Shown: positions 1-8,980 of the stretch, in pieces
Position numbering within the stretch: position 1 is the first letter of the stretch
Layout of the letters: every line of letters starts with the position of its first letter
NCBI RefSeq assembly: GCF_028875915.1
Contig: NZ_JAPEHW010000030.1
Coordinates: forward strand, 1 to 43,065
Source of the DNA: Pseudoalteromonas sp. G4
GTDB taxonomy: Bacteria > Pseudomonadota > Gammaproteobacteria > Enterobacterales > Alteromonadaceae
Direction of reading: 5' to 3'
DNA: 43,065 bases
Position numbers and translations under genes: made by a program
The notes under the pieces: model-generated
Seen by the model: the letters and a program-made list of their open reading frames with translations, nothing else
Database searches by the model: none
What the model was told of the DNA's origin: nothing

Positions 1-339
1 ACGCTTGCCTGATAGTTGCTTAGTCACTAAACCTTTTAGGTGTGACCAAGTTTCAGGAGTCATTGGTTTGTTGTCGTTTTTACCTTGATCAGACCACCAC
101 ACAGTGTCAGCTGAGGTTTCATCACGTACGATGTACTTATCTTTTGGTGAACGACCGGTAAAGATACCAGTTTTCACGTTAACTGCGCCTAATTCAGTTT
201 CGACACCTTTGTCATAACCTTCAAGGCCCGCTTTAGTTTCTTCCGCAAAAAGTAACTCGTAAGATGGATTGTGAACAATTTCTGAAACATCGTGAATGCC
301 ATATTGCGACAAATCAATCGAGTTTTCTAAAGCTGACAT
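1..339 (-). CDS. pckA: Phosphoenolpyruvate carboxykinase (ATP), N-terminal part
   Basis: This is the first 113 codons of a minus-strand gene that runs off the left edge. The translation starts [15 protein letters not shown] and continues with [24 protein letters not shown] and [14 protein letters not shown]. These are hallmarks of the N-terminal domain of ATP-dependent PEP carboxykinase, which converts oxaloacetate and ATP to PEP, CO2 and ADP in gluconeogenesis. The nucleotide- and metal-binding motifs lie outside the window. The ATG at 337-339 has an AGGA-like ribosome site about 11 nt upstream (351-354). hslO and hslR lie upstream in the same direction, but a terminator separates them, so pckA probably has its own promoter in 340-640. 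The neighbourhood pckA/hslO/hslR is familiar from Alteromonadales and Vibrio relatives. Confidence 0.93.
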   Translation of the reverse strand, partial: MSALENSIDLSQYGIHDVSEIVHNPSYELLFAEETKAGLEGYDKGVETELGAVNVKTGIFTGRSPKDKYIVRDETSADTVWWSDQGKNDNKPMTPETWSHLKGLVTKQLSGKR

Positions 340-486
340 AGTTTAAACACTCCTAGGGGTTTTGAACGGGTAGTAAAATAAAATCGAATAAAATTCGAGC
401 GTCAATTCTATCGTAATAGTAGAGTAAAACCAAAGCTGAAACCCCCGATTTTTCTAGGATTTATGTATTTTTTTTCATGATACCGG

Positions 487-541
487 TGTCATTTTTAAAT
501 ACCCAATATGCATTTAAAAAATGACATCGCTGTCATTTTTT
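487..541. promoter_or_regulatory. Two mutually exclusive hairpins upstream of pckA
   Basis: The 344-nt gap 340-683 has no gene. Its main feature is a set of TGTCA/TGACA arms. Arm 487-500 pairs with 512-526 with one bulged A. The same 516-526 arm also pairs perfectly over 11 bp with 531-541 across a 4-nt TCGC centre and is followed by a T run. Only one of the two hairpins can form at a time. Read toward pckA they lie about 150 nt before its start codon. They could be a weak bidirectional terminator, an operator, or a leader switch. The sequence shows the pairing; the role is inference. Confidence 0.35.
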
Positions 542-644
542 TTGGGTGAGTTTTTAATCACTTTTATACAAGCAAATATCTGACGATATTTCTCTATTTT
601 GATTGGTTTGATCTAAAAAAAGCAGGAGAAGGGTTTTAGGTAAT

Positions 645-671
645 AAAAAAGCAGGTATAAAACCTGCTTTT
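645..671 (-). terminator. Rho-independent terminator of the hslR-hslO unit
   Basis: A 10-bp perfect stem (647-656 with 662-671, AAAAGCAGGT/ACCTGCTTTT) has a 5-nt loop. Read on the minus strand it ends in a T run. It starts 12 nt after the hslO stop codon, so it fits termination of hslO before pckA. Confidence 0.8.
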
Positions 672-683
672 AAGATATTTAGC

Positions 684-1520
684 TTAGTTAAAGATATTTT
701 CAATATCGCGTTTATTGAATTGATATTCTTTTAAGCAGTATTGGCAGTTAATTTTAATAGCACCCTGTGCTTTTGCATCTTCAAGCAAGACATCTTTGCC
801 AACATTAACAATCGCATTTGCTATTTTGTCGCGGCTACAGCCACAGCGGAAGCTAACTGGCTGAGGATCAAATAAGCGCGGGTTATCTTCATGATAGAGT
901 CGCGTTAATACCGTATGGCCATCAAGCTCTAATAACTCTTCATCTTTAATGGTATTTGTTAAAGCTTCTAAATGCGTAAAGTCTTCTTCCGCTTTTTCTT
1001 TATTTACTGGCAATACTTGCAGCAACATACCTGAGCACTTTTCTAGCTGAGTATCTGTGCTAATCCACATGCGAGTGCGAAGCTGTTCAGACTGCTGAAA
1101 ATACTGTTCTAAACATTCAGCTAGGCTGTTAGATACCAAAGGTACAATGCCTTGGTAACGTTCTCCTTTGAGCGGTGTGATGGTAATTACCATATGGCCT
1201 TTGCCAATTAGGTTTAATACGCCATTTTCGGTAATATCACCTTGAATACGCGCAATACCACGCATATTTTGTTGGTGGTCACCGTTTATAACAGCGTATT
1301 TTACCGGGCCATCGCCTTGCAGTTGAACGGCAATATCACCTTCAAATTTCAACGTTGCTGTAAGTAAACATGTTGCTACTAAAAGCTCACCGATCAACTG
1401 CTTAACTTCAGTTGGGTAGTTGTGGTTCTCGATAATTTCCGAATAGGTTTTGTCTAATTGAACTAACTCACCACGTACATCATGGTTTTCAAAAATATAT
1501 CTGTGTAATAAATCTTGCAT
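684..1520 (-). CDS. hslO: Hsp33 redox-regulated molecular chaperone
   Basis: The 278-aa product matches Hsp33, a cytoplasmic holdase switched on by oxidative stress. In the reduced state four C-terminal cysteines hold zinc; oxidation forms disulfides, unfolds the linker and exposes the client-binding surface. Those cysteines are present as CGC (C226, C228) and CQYC (C259, C262), the family pattern CxC-X(27-32)-CxxC. The N-terminal region with GELVQL and the GD.AVQLQGDGP segment is typical of the chaperone core. Length is close to the usual 290 aa. The gene is transcribed with hslR upstream (1561-1983), gap 40 nt, and ends at a clear terminator. Confidence 0.95.
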   Translation of the reverse strand: MQDLLHRYIFENHDVRGELVQLDKTYSEIIENHNYPTEVKQLIGELLVATCLLTATLKFEGDIAVQLQGDGPVKYAVINGDHQQNMRGIARIQGDITENGVLNLIGKGHMVITITPLKGERYQGIVPLVSNSLAECLEQYFQQSEQLRTRMWISTDTQLEKCSGMLLQVLPVNKEKAEEDFTHLEALTNTIKDEELLELDGHTVLTRLYHEDNPRLFDPQPVSFRCGCSRDKIANAIVNVGKDVLLEDAKAQGAIKINCQYCLKEYQFNKRDIENIFN

Positions 1521-1560
1521 TGGTCAAATACCTTGTTTCAAGCACTATGCTTGAGAAATA

Positions 1561-1983
1561 TTAACTGTGTTTAAACTTAATAAGTTCGCGACGCTGTTTT
1601 TTATCCGGGCGATGTTCTGGGCTCGGAGAGAAAAATGCGTTGTTTTTGCGTGCCCAAGCGTTTTCTTCACGCTTACTAACACTTTCTTGTGTTTCTTTAT
1701 ATAAGGTCTGAGCAACGGGAGCACCACGTCTTTTGTCACTTATTTTTTCAATTGTGACAATTTTTTCATCAAACCCTTGCGAGAATTTAACGCTAGCGCC
1801 TAGCTCAACAATTTTACTGGGTTTACATCGTTGACCATTATAGTGCACTTTACCGCCTAATATCATTTCTCGGGCAATGGCGCGGGTTTTGTAAAAGCGA
1901 GCAGCCCAAAGCCATTTGTCTAACCTAACGGATAACGTTGAGTCTTGATTTGAAGTGTCTACTGAATTTTGCTTTTTACTCAT
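1561..1983 (-). CDS. hslR: Hsp15 ribosome-associated S4-domain RNA-binding protein
   Basis: This is a 140-aa S4-domain protein with the core RLDKWLWAARFYKTRA, GGKVHYNGQRCKPSKIVELG and a basic tail RPDKKQRRELIKFKHS. It matches Hsp15 along its length. Hsp15 binds free 50S subunits carrying nascent peptidyl-tRNA and helps recycle stalled ribosomes. The open frame extends 21 codons further upstream to 2046, but that stretch (MVYFTHFSMQLFTHS) is unlike the family. The ATG at 1981-1983 gives the normal size, so it is preferred, although no good Shine-Dalgarno is visible. It is divergent from gspC and probably co-transcribed with hslO. Confidence 0.92.
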   Translation of the reverse strand: MSKKQNSVDTSNQDSTLSVRLDKWLWAARFYKTRAIAREMILGGKVHYNGQRCKPSKIVELGASVKFSQGFDEKIVTIEKISDKRRGAPVAQTLYKETQESVSKREENAWARKNNAFFSPSPEHRPDKKQRRELIKFKHS

Positions 1984-2096
1984 GGAGTGAGTGAATAACT
2001 GCATTGAAAAGTGCGTGAAATATACCATAAATGCACCTGTAGACAAAATTGATACATTTATTTACCAAAATTAGAGACTCAGAGAAATGCAGCCAG

Positions 2097-2128
2097 TGAC
2101 ACAGAATTGTCATCTTTACAGTGTAAAT
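2097..2128. promoter_or_regulatory. Adjacent palindromes in the hslR/gspC divergent intergenic region
   Basis: Two short palindromes lie side by side between the divergent hslR and gspC genes. TGACA (2097-2101) and TGTCA (2108-2112) are separated by 6 nt, and TTTACA-G-TGTAAA lies just after (2116-2128). Their place about 90-120 nt before gspC suits an operator or promoter region for the secretion operon, but no convincing -35/-10 pair was found. The role is inferred from position and symmetry only. Confidence 0.25.
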
Positions 2129-2215
2129 TCCAGCCACTTTCCAGTTTACCTGCTTGTTGTAGTAAAGCTGACAGGTTAAGATGGTCGTTCAAAAATAATC
2201 AAACACATAATAATA

Positions 2216-3145
2216 ATGCAGTTAAACCAAGCGCAAATTGAACAAGTAATAGCAAAGTTCCCGCATAGAAAAGCAAGCAATATTGTGCTTGTGCTTGTGG
2301 TTATTTATGTGGCTTATTTAGCAGCTCAATTAACTTGGATGCTCTGGCCAAAACCACAGCAACACATTATTTCTGTGACATCTAATACAGGAACAAAATC
2401 GTCTTTTAATTACGATAGCAAAGGTTTGGTTGCGCAAAATATTTTTGGCAGTGCAGAGCAAAAAGCTGAAGAAAAAAATCAAGAAATTATCAGTGACGCA
2501 CCTGAAACAACGTTAAATATTAAATTAACGGGTGTAGTGGCGATTGCTGGTGATGAGAAAGCCGGTCATGCCATCATCGAAAGCCAAAATACGCAAGAAA
2601 CCTACTCAGTAAGCGAGTTAGTTAAAGGCACTCGTGCACAAATCGAAACCATTTTTGCTGATCGCGTTATTATTAAAGTAAGCGGTCGTTTCGAAACCTT
2701 AATGCTCGATGGTATTGATTACTCAAAAACCGTTAAGCAACCTACCAAAAAACAAGGCAAGTCCTTTAACCAACTTCGTTCAGCAAATGAGTCTCCGGCT
2801 ACTGCTATAAATGCAACGAAAAATGCAGACCTTAAACAAGAATTAAAAGCAAAGCGCAGAGAATTACTTGAAGAGCCTGGGAAACTTTTTGATTATATTC
2901 GCATCTCACCTAAGCGGGTTGATGGACAAATTGTTGGATATAACCTCAGCCCAGGTAAAGATCCCAAATTGTTTTCACAAATGGGGCTTAAAAGTGGGGA
3001 CCTTGCGACTTCCATTAATGGTTATCAGCTAACCGATATGAAACAGGCTATGGCAGCGATTGGTGAACTCAGAAATGCATCATCAGCGACAATAGTTATC
3101 GAACGTCAAGGGCAAACTCTCGACGTGCTATTTAGCCTAGAATAA
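2216..3145 (+). CDS. gspC: T2SS inner-membrane protein GspC
   Basis: The 309-aa GspC links the inner-membrane platform of the type II secretion system to the outer-membrane secretin. It has a short cytoplasmic N-terminus, one membrane segment at about residues 22-44, a periplasmic homology region (about 60-165, including LVAQNIFG and LNIKLTGVVA), a linker rich in K, A and E, and a C-terminal PDZ-like domain ending in DLATSINGYQLTDMKQAM and IERQG. This layout is standard for GspC with a PDZ domain. It is the first gene of a complete-order gspC-N operon; gspD follows 22 nt later. No strong Shine-Dalgarno precedes the ATG. Confidence 0.95.
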   Translation: MQLNQAQIEQVIAKFPHRKASNIVLVLVVIYVAYLAAQLTWMLWPKPQQHIISVTSNTGTKSSFNYDSKGLVAQNIFGSAEQKAEEKNQEIISDAPETTLNIKLTGVVAIAGDEKAGHAIIESQNTQETYSVSELVKGTRAQIETIFADRVIIKVSGRFETLMLDGIDYSKTVKQPTKKQGKSFNQLRSANESPATAINATKNADLKQELKAKRRELLEEPGKLFDYIRISPKRVDGQIVGYNLSPGKDPKLFSQMGLKSGDLATSINGYQLTDMKQAMAAIGELRNASSATIVIERQGQTLDVLFSLE

Positions 3146-3167
3146 GAATACGACTCGGAGTAACTAA

Positions 3168-5237
3168 ATGAAAAGCGTGTTAAACCTAAGCAAGGTTTAC
3201 AAAGGATTACGTAAATATGCAGCATTATTAGTTGCTGTAGGTGTTTCCTATTCTGCACTTGCAGTGGAGTATTCACCTAGTTTCAAAAATACTGAAATCA
3301 CTGAATTCATTAATGTTGTTGGTAAAGACCTTAAAAAAACCATCATTATTAATCCTAATGTCCGTGGCAAAATTAATGTGCGCAGTTATGAGGCGATGGA
3401 TGAAGAGCTGTATTACGAGTTCTTCTTAAACGTACTTGAAGTCTATGGTTACACGGCGATTGAAATGGAAACCGGTTTTATCAAAATTGATAAAAGCGCA
3501 GATGGTCGCAAAAAGAATGTCCCGGTACTGAATGACGGTGAAGAAGTGACGGGCGATGTGATGATCACCCGTGTTGTACGTGTAAAAAATGTTAGCGTAC
3601 AAGAACTAGGGCCCGTTGTTCGTCAGTTTAGTGACCAAAAAGGCGGTAGCCATGTTGCGCAATATACGGCATCAAACGTAATGATGTTAACGGGTCATGC
3701 GGCAACAGTGAATCGCTTAGTTCAAGTGATTAAACAAGTTGACCGAGCGGGTGATCAGTCTGTTGATATTGTAAAACTGAACTATGCAACAGCTTCTGAT
3801 GTAGTTTCTGTAGTCGAAACGATTTACAAGCCCGCGTCAGGTGGAAAAAACAATATTCCGGCCTTCTTAATCCCAAAAGTAGTTGCAGATGAGCGTACTA
3901 ACAGTGTGATTGTTAGTGGTGAGGGTGAAGCACGTGAGCGTGCAATCGAGTTAATTAAGCGCTTAGATAATGAGCTTGAGACGCAAGGCAATACCAAGGT
4001 GTATTACTTAAATTACGCCAAGGCAGAAGACTTAGTAAAAGTCCTGCAAGGTGTTAGTAAGTCAATTAATGATGAACAAAACCAAGGTAAAGCAAATACC
4101 CGTTCATCACGTAAAGATGAAATAAGTATTGAAGCGCACGAAGATACTAACTCGTTAGTAATCACCGCAAATCCAGATGTGATGCGTTCATTAGAAAAAG
4201 TGATTAAAGACCTAGATGTGCGCCGTGCACAAGTACTGGTTGAAGCAATTATTGTCGAAGTGCTAGAAGGTGATGGCGTTAACTTTGGTCTGCAATGGAT
4301 TTCAGAGCAAGGCGGCATGGTGCAGTTTAACAACGGTAGTAGTGCGCCAATTGGTTCTATTGCCGCAGCAGCAGAAGTAGCGCGTGACAAAACTGTTACG
4401 AAGAACGTGATTGGCTCTGAAACAGGCACCGGTACCGAATATGAAGAAACTGTTGAAGGTAACCTTGAGCCTCTAGCTGGTCTACTTAGCAGTATTAGTG
4501 GTTTAGCTGTTGGTATCGCGAAAAACGACTGGGCTGCAATTGTGCAGGCAGTATCATCTGATACCAACTCGAATATTCTTGCTACGCCTTCAGTTACTAC
4601 AATGGATAATGAAGAAGCATCGATGTTAGTTGGTCAAGAAGTGCCAATACTTACTGGCTCAACGTCAAGCAGTAACAATACCAACCCATTCCAAACGGTA
4701 GAGCGTAAAGAAGTGGGTGTAAAACTGAAAGTAACGCCACAAATCAACGAAGGTACAGCGGTTCAATTAAAAATCGAACAAGAAGTATCAAGTGTATCAG
4801 GTGCAACTGCGGTTGATATCTCAATTAACAAGCGTTCGATTAGCAACACTGTACTGGCCGATGACGGTAGCATGGTCATTCTCGGCGGCTTAATTGATGA
4901 AAACGTACAAGAAAGCGTGCAAAAAGTGCCATTGCTAGGTGATATTCCAGTGCTTGGTCACTTATTTAAATCAACGTCGTCAACCAAGCAAAAACGTAAC
5001 TTATTGGTATTTATTCGCCCGACTATTCTGCGTGACAGTGTCAGCATGAACAAGTTAAGTCACGGTAAATATAACTTTATTCGTGGCGAGCAGGTAAAAC
5101 GCAAAGACGATGGCATTAACTTAATGCCAAACGAAGCACCACCAGTACTGCCTGAGTGGAATGATGCGTTAGTATTACCGCCAACGTATCAAGAGTTCTT
5201 ACACGACGAAAATAAAAAGAACCAGAAAGATGACTGA
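3168..5237 (+). CDS. gspD: T2SS secretin GspD
   Basis: The 689-aa product is the outer-membrane secretin that forms the exit pore of the type II system. A signal peptide (about residues 1-32, ending SALA) is followed by an N0 domain ([21 protein letters not shown]), repeated N1-N3 ring domains (for example YASDV and [17 protein letters not shown]) and the C-terminal secretin domain. That domain has [28 protein letters not shown], and [18 protein letters not shown]. Size is normal for GspD. It carries a Shine-Dalgarno-like CGGAG before the ATG, and its end overlaps gspE by 8 nt. Confidence 0.97.
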   Translation: MKSVLNLSKVYKGLRKYAALLVAVGVSYSALAVEYSPSFKNTEITEFINVVGKDLKKTIIINPNVRGKINVRSYEAMDEELYYEFFLNVLEVYGYTAIEMETGFIKIDKSADGRKKNVPVLNDGEEVTGDVMITRVVRVKNVSVQELGPVVRQFSDQKGGSHVAQYTASNVMMLTGHAATVNRLVQVIKQVDRAGDQSVDIVKLNYATASDVVSVVETIYKPASGGKNNIPAFLIPKVVADERTNSVIVSGEGEARERAIELIKRLDNELETQGNTKVYYLNYAKAEDLVKVLQGVSKSINDEQNQGKANTRSSRKDEISIEAHEDTNSLVITANPDVMRSLEKVIKDLDVRRAQVLVEAIIVEVLEGDGVNFGLQWISEQGGMVQFNNGSSAPIGSIAAAAEVARDKTVTKNVIGSETGTGTEYEETVEGNLEPLAGLLSSISGLAVGIAKNDWAAIVQAVSSDTNSNILATPSVTTMDNEEASMLVGQEVPILTGSTSSSNNTNPFQTVERKEVGVKLKVTPQINEGTAVQLKIEQEVSSVSGATAVDISINKRSISNTVLADDGSMVILGGLIDENVQESVQKVPLLGDIPVLGHLFKSTSSTKQKRNLLVFIRPTILRDSVSMNKLSHGKYNFIRGEQVKRKDDGINLMPNEAPPVLPEWNDALVLPPTYQEFLHDENKKNQKDD

Positions 5238-6738
5238 GATAGTTTCTGAGCTTAGTTTGGCACCTGTAGCACAAGTTAAACGTTTACCGTTTAACTTTGC
5301 TAAGCGTTTTAACATCTTAATGCAAACCATTAATAATGAGTTGGTGGTGAGTTATGCTGGCGATTTAAACCAACAAGCGCTGCTTGAAGTGAGACGTGTT
5401 GCGGCAAATAGCTTTACGCTTAAACAAGTTAATAAAAATGAGTTTGAATTATTACTAGAAGCGGCATATCAGCGTGATAGCTCTGAAACCCAGCAAATTA
5501 TGGAAGATATCGGCAACGAAGTTGATTTATTCTCGCTTGCTGAAGAGTTACCGCAAACGGAAGACTTACTTGCATCAGAAGATGACGCGCCAATTATCAA
5601 ATTGATCAACGCCATGTTAGGTGAAGCGATCAAAGAAGGTGCATCAGATATTCATATCGAAACCTTTGAACAAAACTTAGTAATTCGTTTCCGTGTTGAT
5701 GGTGTTTTAAAAGAAGTATTAGAGCCAAATCGTAAACTAGCGTCGTTACTTGTCTCGCGTATTAAAGTAATGGCAAAGCTCGACATCGCGGAAAAACGTG
5801 TTCCGCAAGATGGTCGTATTAGTTTGCGTATCGCAGGCCGTGCAGTTGATGTGCGTGTTTCAACTATGCCATCAAGCTTTGGTGAGCGTGTCGTATTACG
5901 TCTTCTTGATAAAAACAATGCACGTTTGGATTTGGAAGATCTCGGTATGTCAGAGCATAACCGTAGAACATTCGCCGAATTAATACGTAAACCGCATGGC
6001 ATTATTTTGGTTACAGGCCCAACAGGTTCAGGTAAAAGTACCACTTTGTATGCGGGCATGACCGAGATTAATACCCGAGACCGCAATATCTTAACGGTTG
6101 AAGATCCGATTGAATATGAAATTCCTGGCATAGGTCAAACACAGGTTAATCCTAAAGTGGATATGACCTTTGCCCGTGGCTTACGTGCCATCCTACGTCA
6201 AGACCCAGATGTAGTAATGGTAGGTGAAATACGTGATTTAGAAACGGCACAAATCGGTGTGCAAGCCTCGTTAACCGGTCACTTAGTGTTATCAACACTG
6301 CACACAAACACTGCAGCAGGTGCCATCAACCGTATGGAAGATATGGGCGTTGAGCCATTCTTACTTTCTTCATCATTACTTGGCGTATTATCGCAGCGCC
6401 TTGTCCGTACTTTATGTGATTGTAAATCGTCACATATTGCTGATGAACGCGAGTGTGAATTGCTCGGTATTGAATTTGGTAAAGGTGTCGAAATTTGTCG
6501 TCCAGTTGGCTGTAGCGAATGTAATCACAATGGTTATAAAGGGCGTACAGGTATTCATGAGTTGTTGGTGGTTGATGAAGCCGTGCGCGAGCTTATTCAT
6601 GATGGTAAAGGTGAGCAAGCGGTTGAAAAATACGTGCGCAAAACCACCCCAAGTATTCGTCAAGATGGTTGCAACCGTGTACTTGCAGGACAAACGTCAC
6701 TTGAAGAAGTGCTTCGCGTGACGCGCGAGGAAAGCTAG
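5230..6738 (+). CDS. gspE: T2SS assembly ATPase GspE
   Basis: The 502-aa cytoplasmic ATPase powers pseudopilus assembly. The Walker A motif GPTGSGKS is at 263-270, an Asp box follows ([10 protein letters not shown]), the Walker B region is [14 protein letters not shown] (about 324-336), and a His box is near LSTLHTN. The C-terminal zinc module has C428 and C431 ([20 protein letters not shown]), but the first pair is C396-x-C398 (LCDCKS) rather than the usual CxxC. The gene overlaps gspD by 8 nt, and its stop shares one base with the GTG start of gspF. Translational coupling along the operon is likely. Confidence 0.97.
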   Translation: MTEIVSELSLAPVAQVKRLPFNFAKRFNILMQTINNELVVSYAGDLNQQALLEVRRVAANSFTLKQVNKNEFELLLEAAYQRDSSETQQIMEDIGNEVDLFSLAEELPQTEDLLASEDDAPIIKLINAMLGEAIKEGASDIHIETFEQNLVIRFRVDGVLKEVLEPNRKLASLLVSRIKVMAKLDIAEKRVPQDGRISLRIAGRAVDVRVSTMPSSFGERVVLRLLDKNNARLDLEDLGMSEHNRRTFAELIRKPHGIILVTGPTGSGKSTTLYAGMTEINTRDRNILTVEDPIEYEIPGIGQTQVNPKVDMTFARGLRAILRQDPDVVMVGEIRDLETAQIGVQASLTGHLVLSTLHTNTAAGAINRMEDMGVEPFLLSSSLLGVLSQRLVRTLCDCKSSHIADERECELLGIEFGKGVEICRPVGCSECNHNGYKGRTGIHELLVVDEAVRELIHDGKGEQAVEKYVRKTTPSIRQDGCNRVLAGQTSLEEVLRVTREES

Positions 6739-7958
6739 TGGCTGCGTTTGAGTACAAGGCACTAGACAGCCGCGGTAAAAACAAAAAAGGCCTACTTGAA
6801 GCAGATACGGCTAAGCAAGTACGCCAAATGCTGCGTGAGCAAGGACTTACTCCACTCGAAGTAAGTCAAGCAGCGGATAAAGAAAAGCAACAGGCCAAAT
6901 CGGTTGGCGGTTTGTTTAAAGCTAAAATCTCAGCCCATGAGTTGTCCTTGATTACACGTCAGCTTGCCACCTTAGTGCAATCAGCACTGCCAGTTGAAGC
7001 TGCTGTGCTTGCCGTTGCTGAGCAATGCGAAAAGCCGCGCTTAAAAAGCATGCTAATGTCAGTGCGAGCAAAAGTAGTTGAAGGGTATAGCTTGGCTGAA
7101 GGTTTGGCTGAATTTCCGCATATTTTTGATCATTTATATCGTGCAATGGTTGCTGCAGGTGAAAAGTCGGGTCACCTTGACCAAGTACTAGTGCGCCTTG
7201 CTGACTACACTGAACAAAGACAACATATGCGTAGTCAAATTACACAGGCAATGGTTTACCCAATTATCCTTGTGGTGTTTGCCGTAGCAATTGTGTCAAT
7301 TTTGCTTGGTACGGTAGTACCAACCATCGTTAAGTCTTTCCAAAGTTCAAAGCTAGCATTGCCTTGGACTACCGAAACGGTAATTGCGGCCAGTAATTTT
7401 ATACAAAACTACTGGTTGTTATCATTAATTGCTATTGTTGCCAGCATTTTTGCCATCAAAAATGCACTTAAAAAGCCTAAAGTTCGTTTTTGGTTTGATT
7501 CACGTGTTTTGCAGTTGCCATTTATTGGCAAGGTAGCGCGAGGCTTAAATACCGCCCGGTTTGCCAGAACCTTGAGTATTTTATCTTCCAGTTCGGTACC
7601 GTTATTAGAAGGTATGCGTATTTCGGGTGAAGTACTGGCGAATGAAAAAATGAAAGCCGCGGTTGCTGAAGCCGCTGTAAAGGTCAGTGAAGGTGCAAGT
7701 TTAAAAGCGTCCCTTGACCAAACAAAATTATTTCCACCTATGATGCTGCATATGATAGCCAGTGGTGAAAAATCAGGAGAGCTTGAGCAAATGCTTGAGC
7801 GCTCAGCGGATAACCAAGATAAAGAGTTTGAAGCCTTAGTGAATGTGTCACTAAAGCTACTAGAGCCATTAATGATTGCGCTTATGGCAGTCATTGTCAT
7901 GTTTATTGTAATGGCAATTTTACAGCCAATTATGGCGATGAATAACGCGATTGGATAA
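6738..7958 (+). CDS. gspF: T2SS inner-membrane platform protein GspF
   Basis: The 406-aa polytopic membrane protein is of the GspF/PilC family and forms the inner-membrane assembly platform with GspE, GspL and GspM. It has two repeated cytoplasmic helical domains, each with the family pattern (LSLITRQLATLVQSALPVE and FARTLSILSSSSVPLLEGM, followed by GEKSG segments). Three membrane segments lie near residues 170-195, 220-240 and 375-400. Length is normal. The GTG start at 6738 overlaps the gspE stop by one base (TAGTG). The next gene, gspG, begins 25 nt later. Confidence 0.96.
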   Translation: MAAFEYKALDSRGKNKKGLLEADTAKQVRQMLREQGLTPLEVSQAADKEKQQAKSVGGLFKAKISAHELSLITRQLATLVQSALPVEAAVLAVAEQCEKPRLKSMLMSVRAKVVEGYSLAEGLAEFPHIFDHLYRAMVAAGEKSGHLDQVLVRLADYTEQRQHMRSQITQAMVYPIILVVFAVAIVSILLGTVVPTIVKSFQSSKLALPWTTETVIAASNFIQNYWLLSLIAIVASIFAIKNALKKPKVRFWFDSRVLQLPFIGKVARGLNTARFARTLSILSSSSVPLLEGMRISGEVLANEKMKAAVAEAAVKVSEGASLKASLDQTKLFPPMMLHMIASGEKSGELEQMLERSADNQDKEFEALVNVSLKLLEPLMIALMAVIVMFIVMAILQPIMAMNNAIG

Positions 7959-7983
7959 GCGTTAAGTTTTATAGAGGTGTTAA

Positions 7984-8374
7984 ATGAAAAAGCAAAGTGG
8001 ATTTTCATTACTTGAAATTATGGTAGTTCTGGTAATTATTGGCATGATTATGGCCATAGTTGCGCCGAACATTATGGGTCAACAAGAAGAAGCAAAAATT
8101 GACAAAGCGCGTATTGATATCAGTGCATTAGAAGATGCAATGAATATGTACAAGCTTCGCAATAACCGTTACCCAACAACGGAGCAGGGCTTAGAAGCGT
8201 CGTTTTCCTGAAGGTGGTTTTATTGAGAAACTACCAGTTGATCCATGGGAAAACCCATACCAGCTAGTAAGCCCAGGTGAATTTAGCAAAATTGATATCT
8301 TCTCAATGGGGCCAGACGGTGTTGCTGGTACAGAAGATGATATTGGTAACTGGGACGAAGAAGACGAGCGCTAA
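7984..8374 (+). pseudogene. gspG: T2SS major pseudopilin GspG, frameshifted with an internal deletion
   Basis: The reading frame starts normally with MKKQSGFSLLEIMVVL (type IV prepilin leader cut after Gly, Phe at +1, Glu at +5) and runs to YPTTEQGLEA. It then reads SFS and stops at 8209-8211. The rest of GspG continues in the +1 frame from about 8207 (PEGGFIEKLPVDPWENPYQ, then SPGEFSKIDIFSMGPDG and DDIGNW) to the TAA at 8372-8374. The bases before 8207 in that frame read RRF. About 12-15 residues of the conserved loop between GLEA and the GG(F/Y)I segment are also missing compared with family members recalled from memory. So this is an out-of-frame internal deletion, not a single slipped base. 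The Ca-binding C-terminal loop is intact in the shifted frame. GspG is the main pseudopilus subunit and is normally essential. A sequencing or assembly error remains possible. Confidence 0.85.
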
Positions 8375-8395
8375 TCACTAGCGTGAGTTTATATT

Positions 8396-8980
8396 ATGAA
8401 AAAGTGGCAAAGCGGATTTAGTTTACTCGAAATTTTAGCGGTATTAGTAATTATCGGCTTTGCCATGAACCTTGTTGTGCTTTCGCTCAACGATCAAGAT
8501 GAAGAACAACTCGAAGTGGAAGCATTAAAGCTTCACACCATGATAAATCTAGCTTCCGAATACGCTGTGATGAACCAGTTTGAGCTCGGTTTTCATATTG
8601 ATAGAAATACAAACACATTTGAATTACTCGCATTTAACGGTGAAAAATGGGTGGTAATTTCAGAGCAAGATGTTTTGAAACCTCATCAGTTCAGTGAGTT
8701 TATTAATGTTGAGTTGGAATTAGAAGATCTTCCTTGGGGTGAAGAAAACTTGTTGCAACAGGTAGATTGGCGACAGTTGCTAAATAGTGAAGATGAAGAA
8801 AGCCTACTGGAATTAGATAAAATGAAAATTCCACAGGTATTGTTGCTGTCCTCCGGTGAGGTGAGCCCGTTCCAATTAATATTAGAGTTAAAAGAAAACG
8901 AGAAAGCCAAGCCTTATTTTATTAAAGGCGAGTTAATGGCACCGGTTGAGCTATCGCAGGAGCCGAATGACGATGTTTAA
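8396..8980 (+). CDS. gspH: T2SS minor pseudopilin GspH
   Basis: The 194-aa protein has a short positively charged leader, the prepilin site (QSGFSLLEI, cut after Gly, Glu at +5) and a hydrophobic helix, followed by an acidic globular domain (many DEEE runs). Position directly after gspG and before gspI, and the size, identify it as GspH, a minor pseudopilin near the base of the pseudopilus. The C-terminal domain is poorly conserved in this family, so assignment rests on the N-terminus and synteny. The start of gspI overlaps its last codons. Confidence 0.9.
   Translation: MKKWQSGFSLLEILAVLVIIGFAMNLVVLSLNDQDEEQLEVEALKLHTMINLASEYAVMNQFELGFHIDRNTNTFELLAFNGEKWVVISEQDVLKPHQFSEFINVELELEDLPWGEENLLQQVDWRQLLNSEDEESLLELDKMKIPQVLLLSSGEVSPFQLILELKENEKAKPYFIKGELMAPVELSQEPNDDV

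Noticed and set aside
161..180. ATACCAGTTTT within pckA as another copy of the palindromic element's end
   Set aside because: The match stops after the first bases and lies in conserved coding sequence; it is chance.
1545..1739. Open frame on the minus strand overlapping the end of hslR
   Set aside because: It overlaps hslR on the same strand in another frame; hslR matches Hsp15 strongly and this frame has no recognisable domain.
4013..4567. 184-codon minus-strand frame within gspD
   Set aside because: It is antisense to a clear secretin gene, rich in Ser/Thr/Pro as expected for a shadow frame, and has no ribosome site.
5652..6131. 159-codon minus-strand frame within gspE
   Set aside because: It is antisense to conserved ATPase motifs and shows no domain of its own.
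7409..8008. 199-codon minus-strand frame across gspF/gspG
   Set aside because: It is antisense to the membrane segments of gspF; its composition is explained by that.
7984..8211. gspG as a complete short 75-aa gene
   Set aside because: The missing C-terminal half is still present in the next frame with high similarity to GspG, so this is a broken gene, not a short one.
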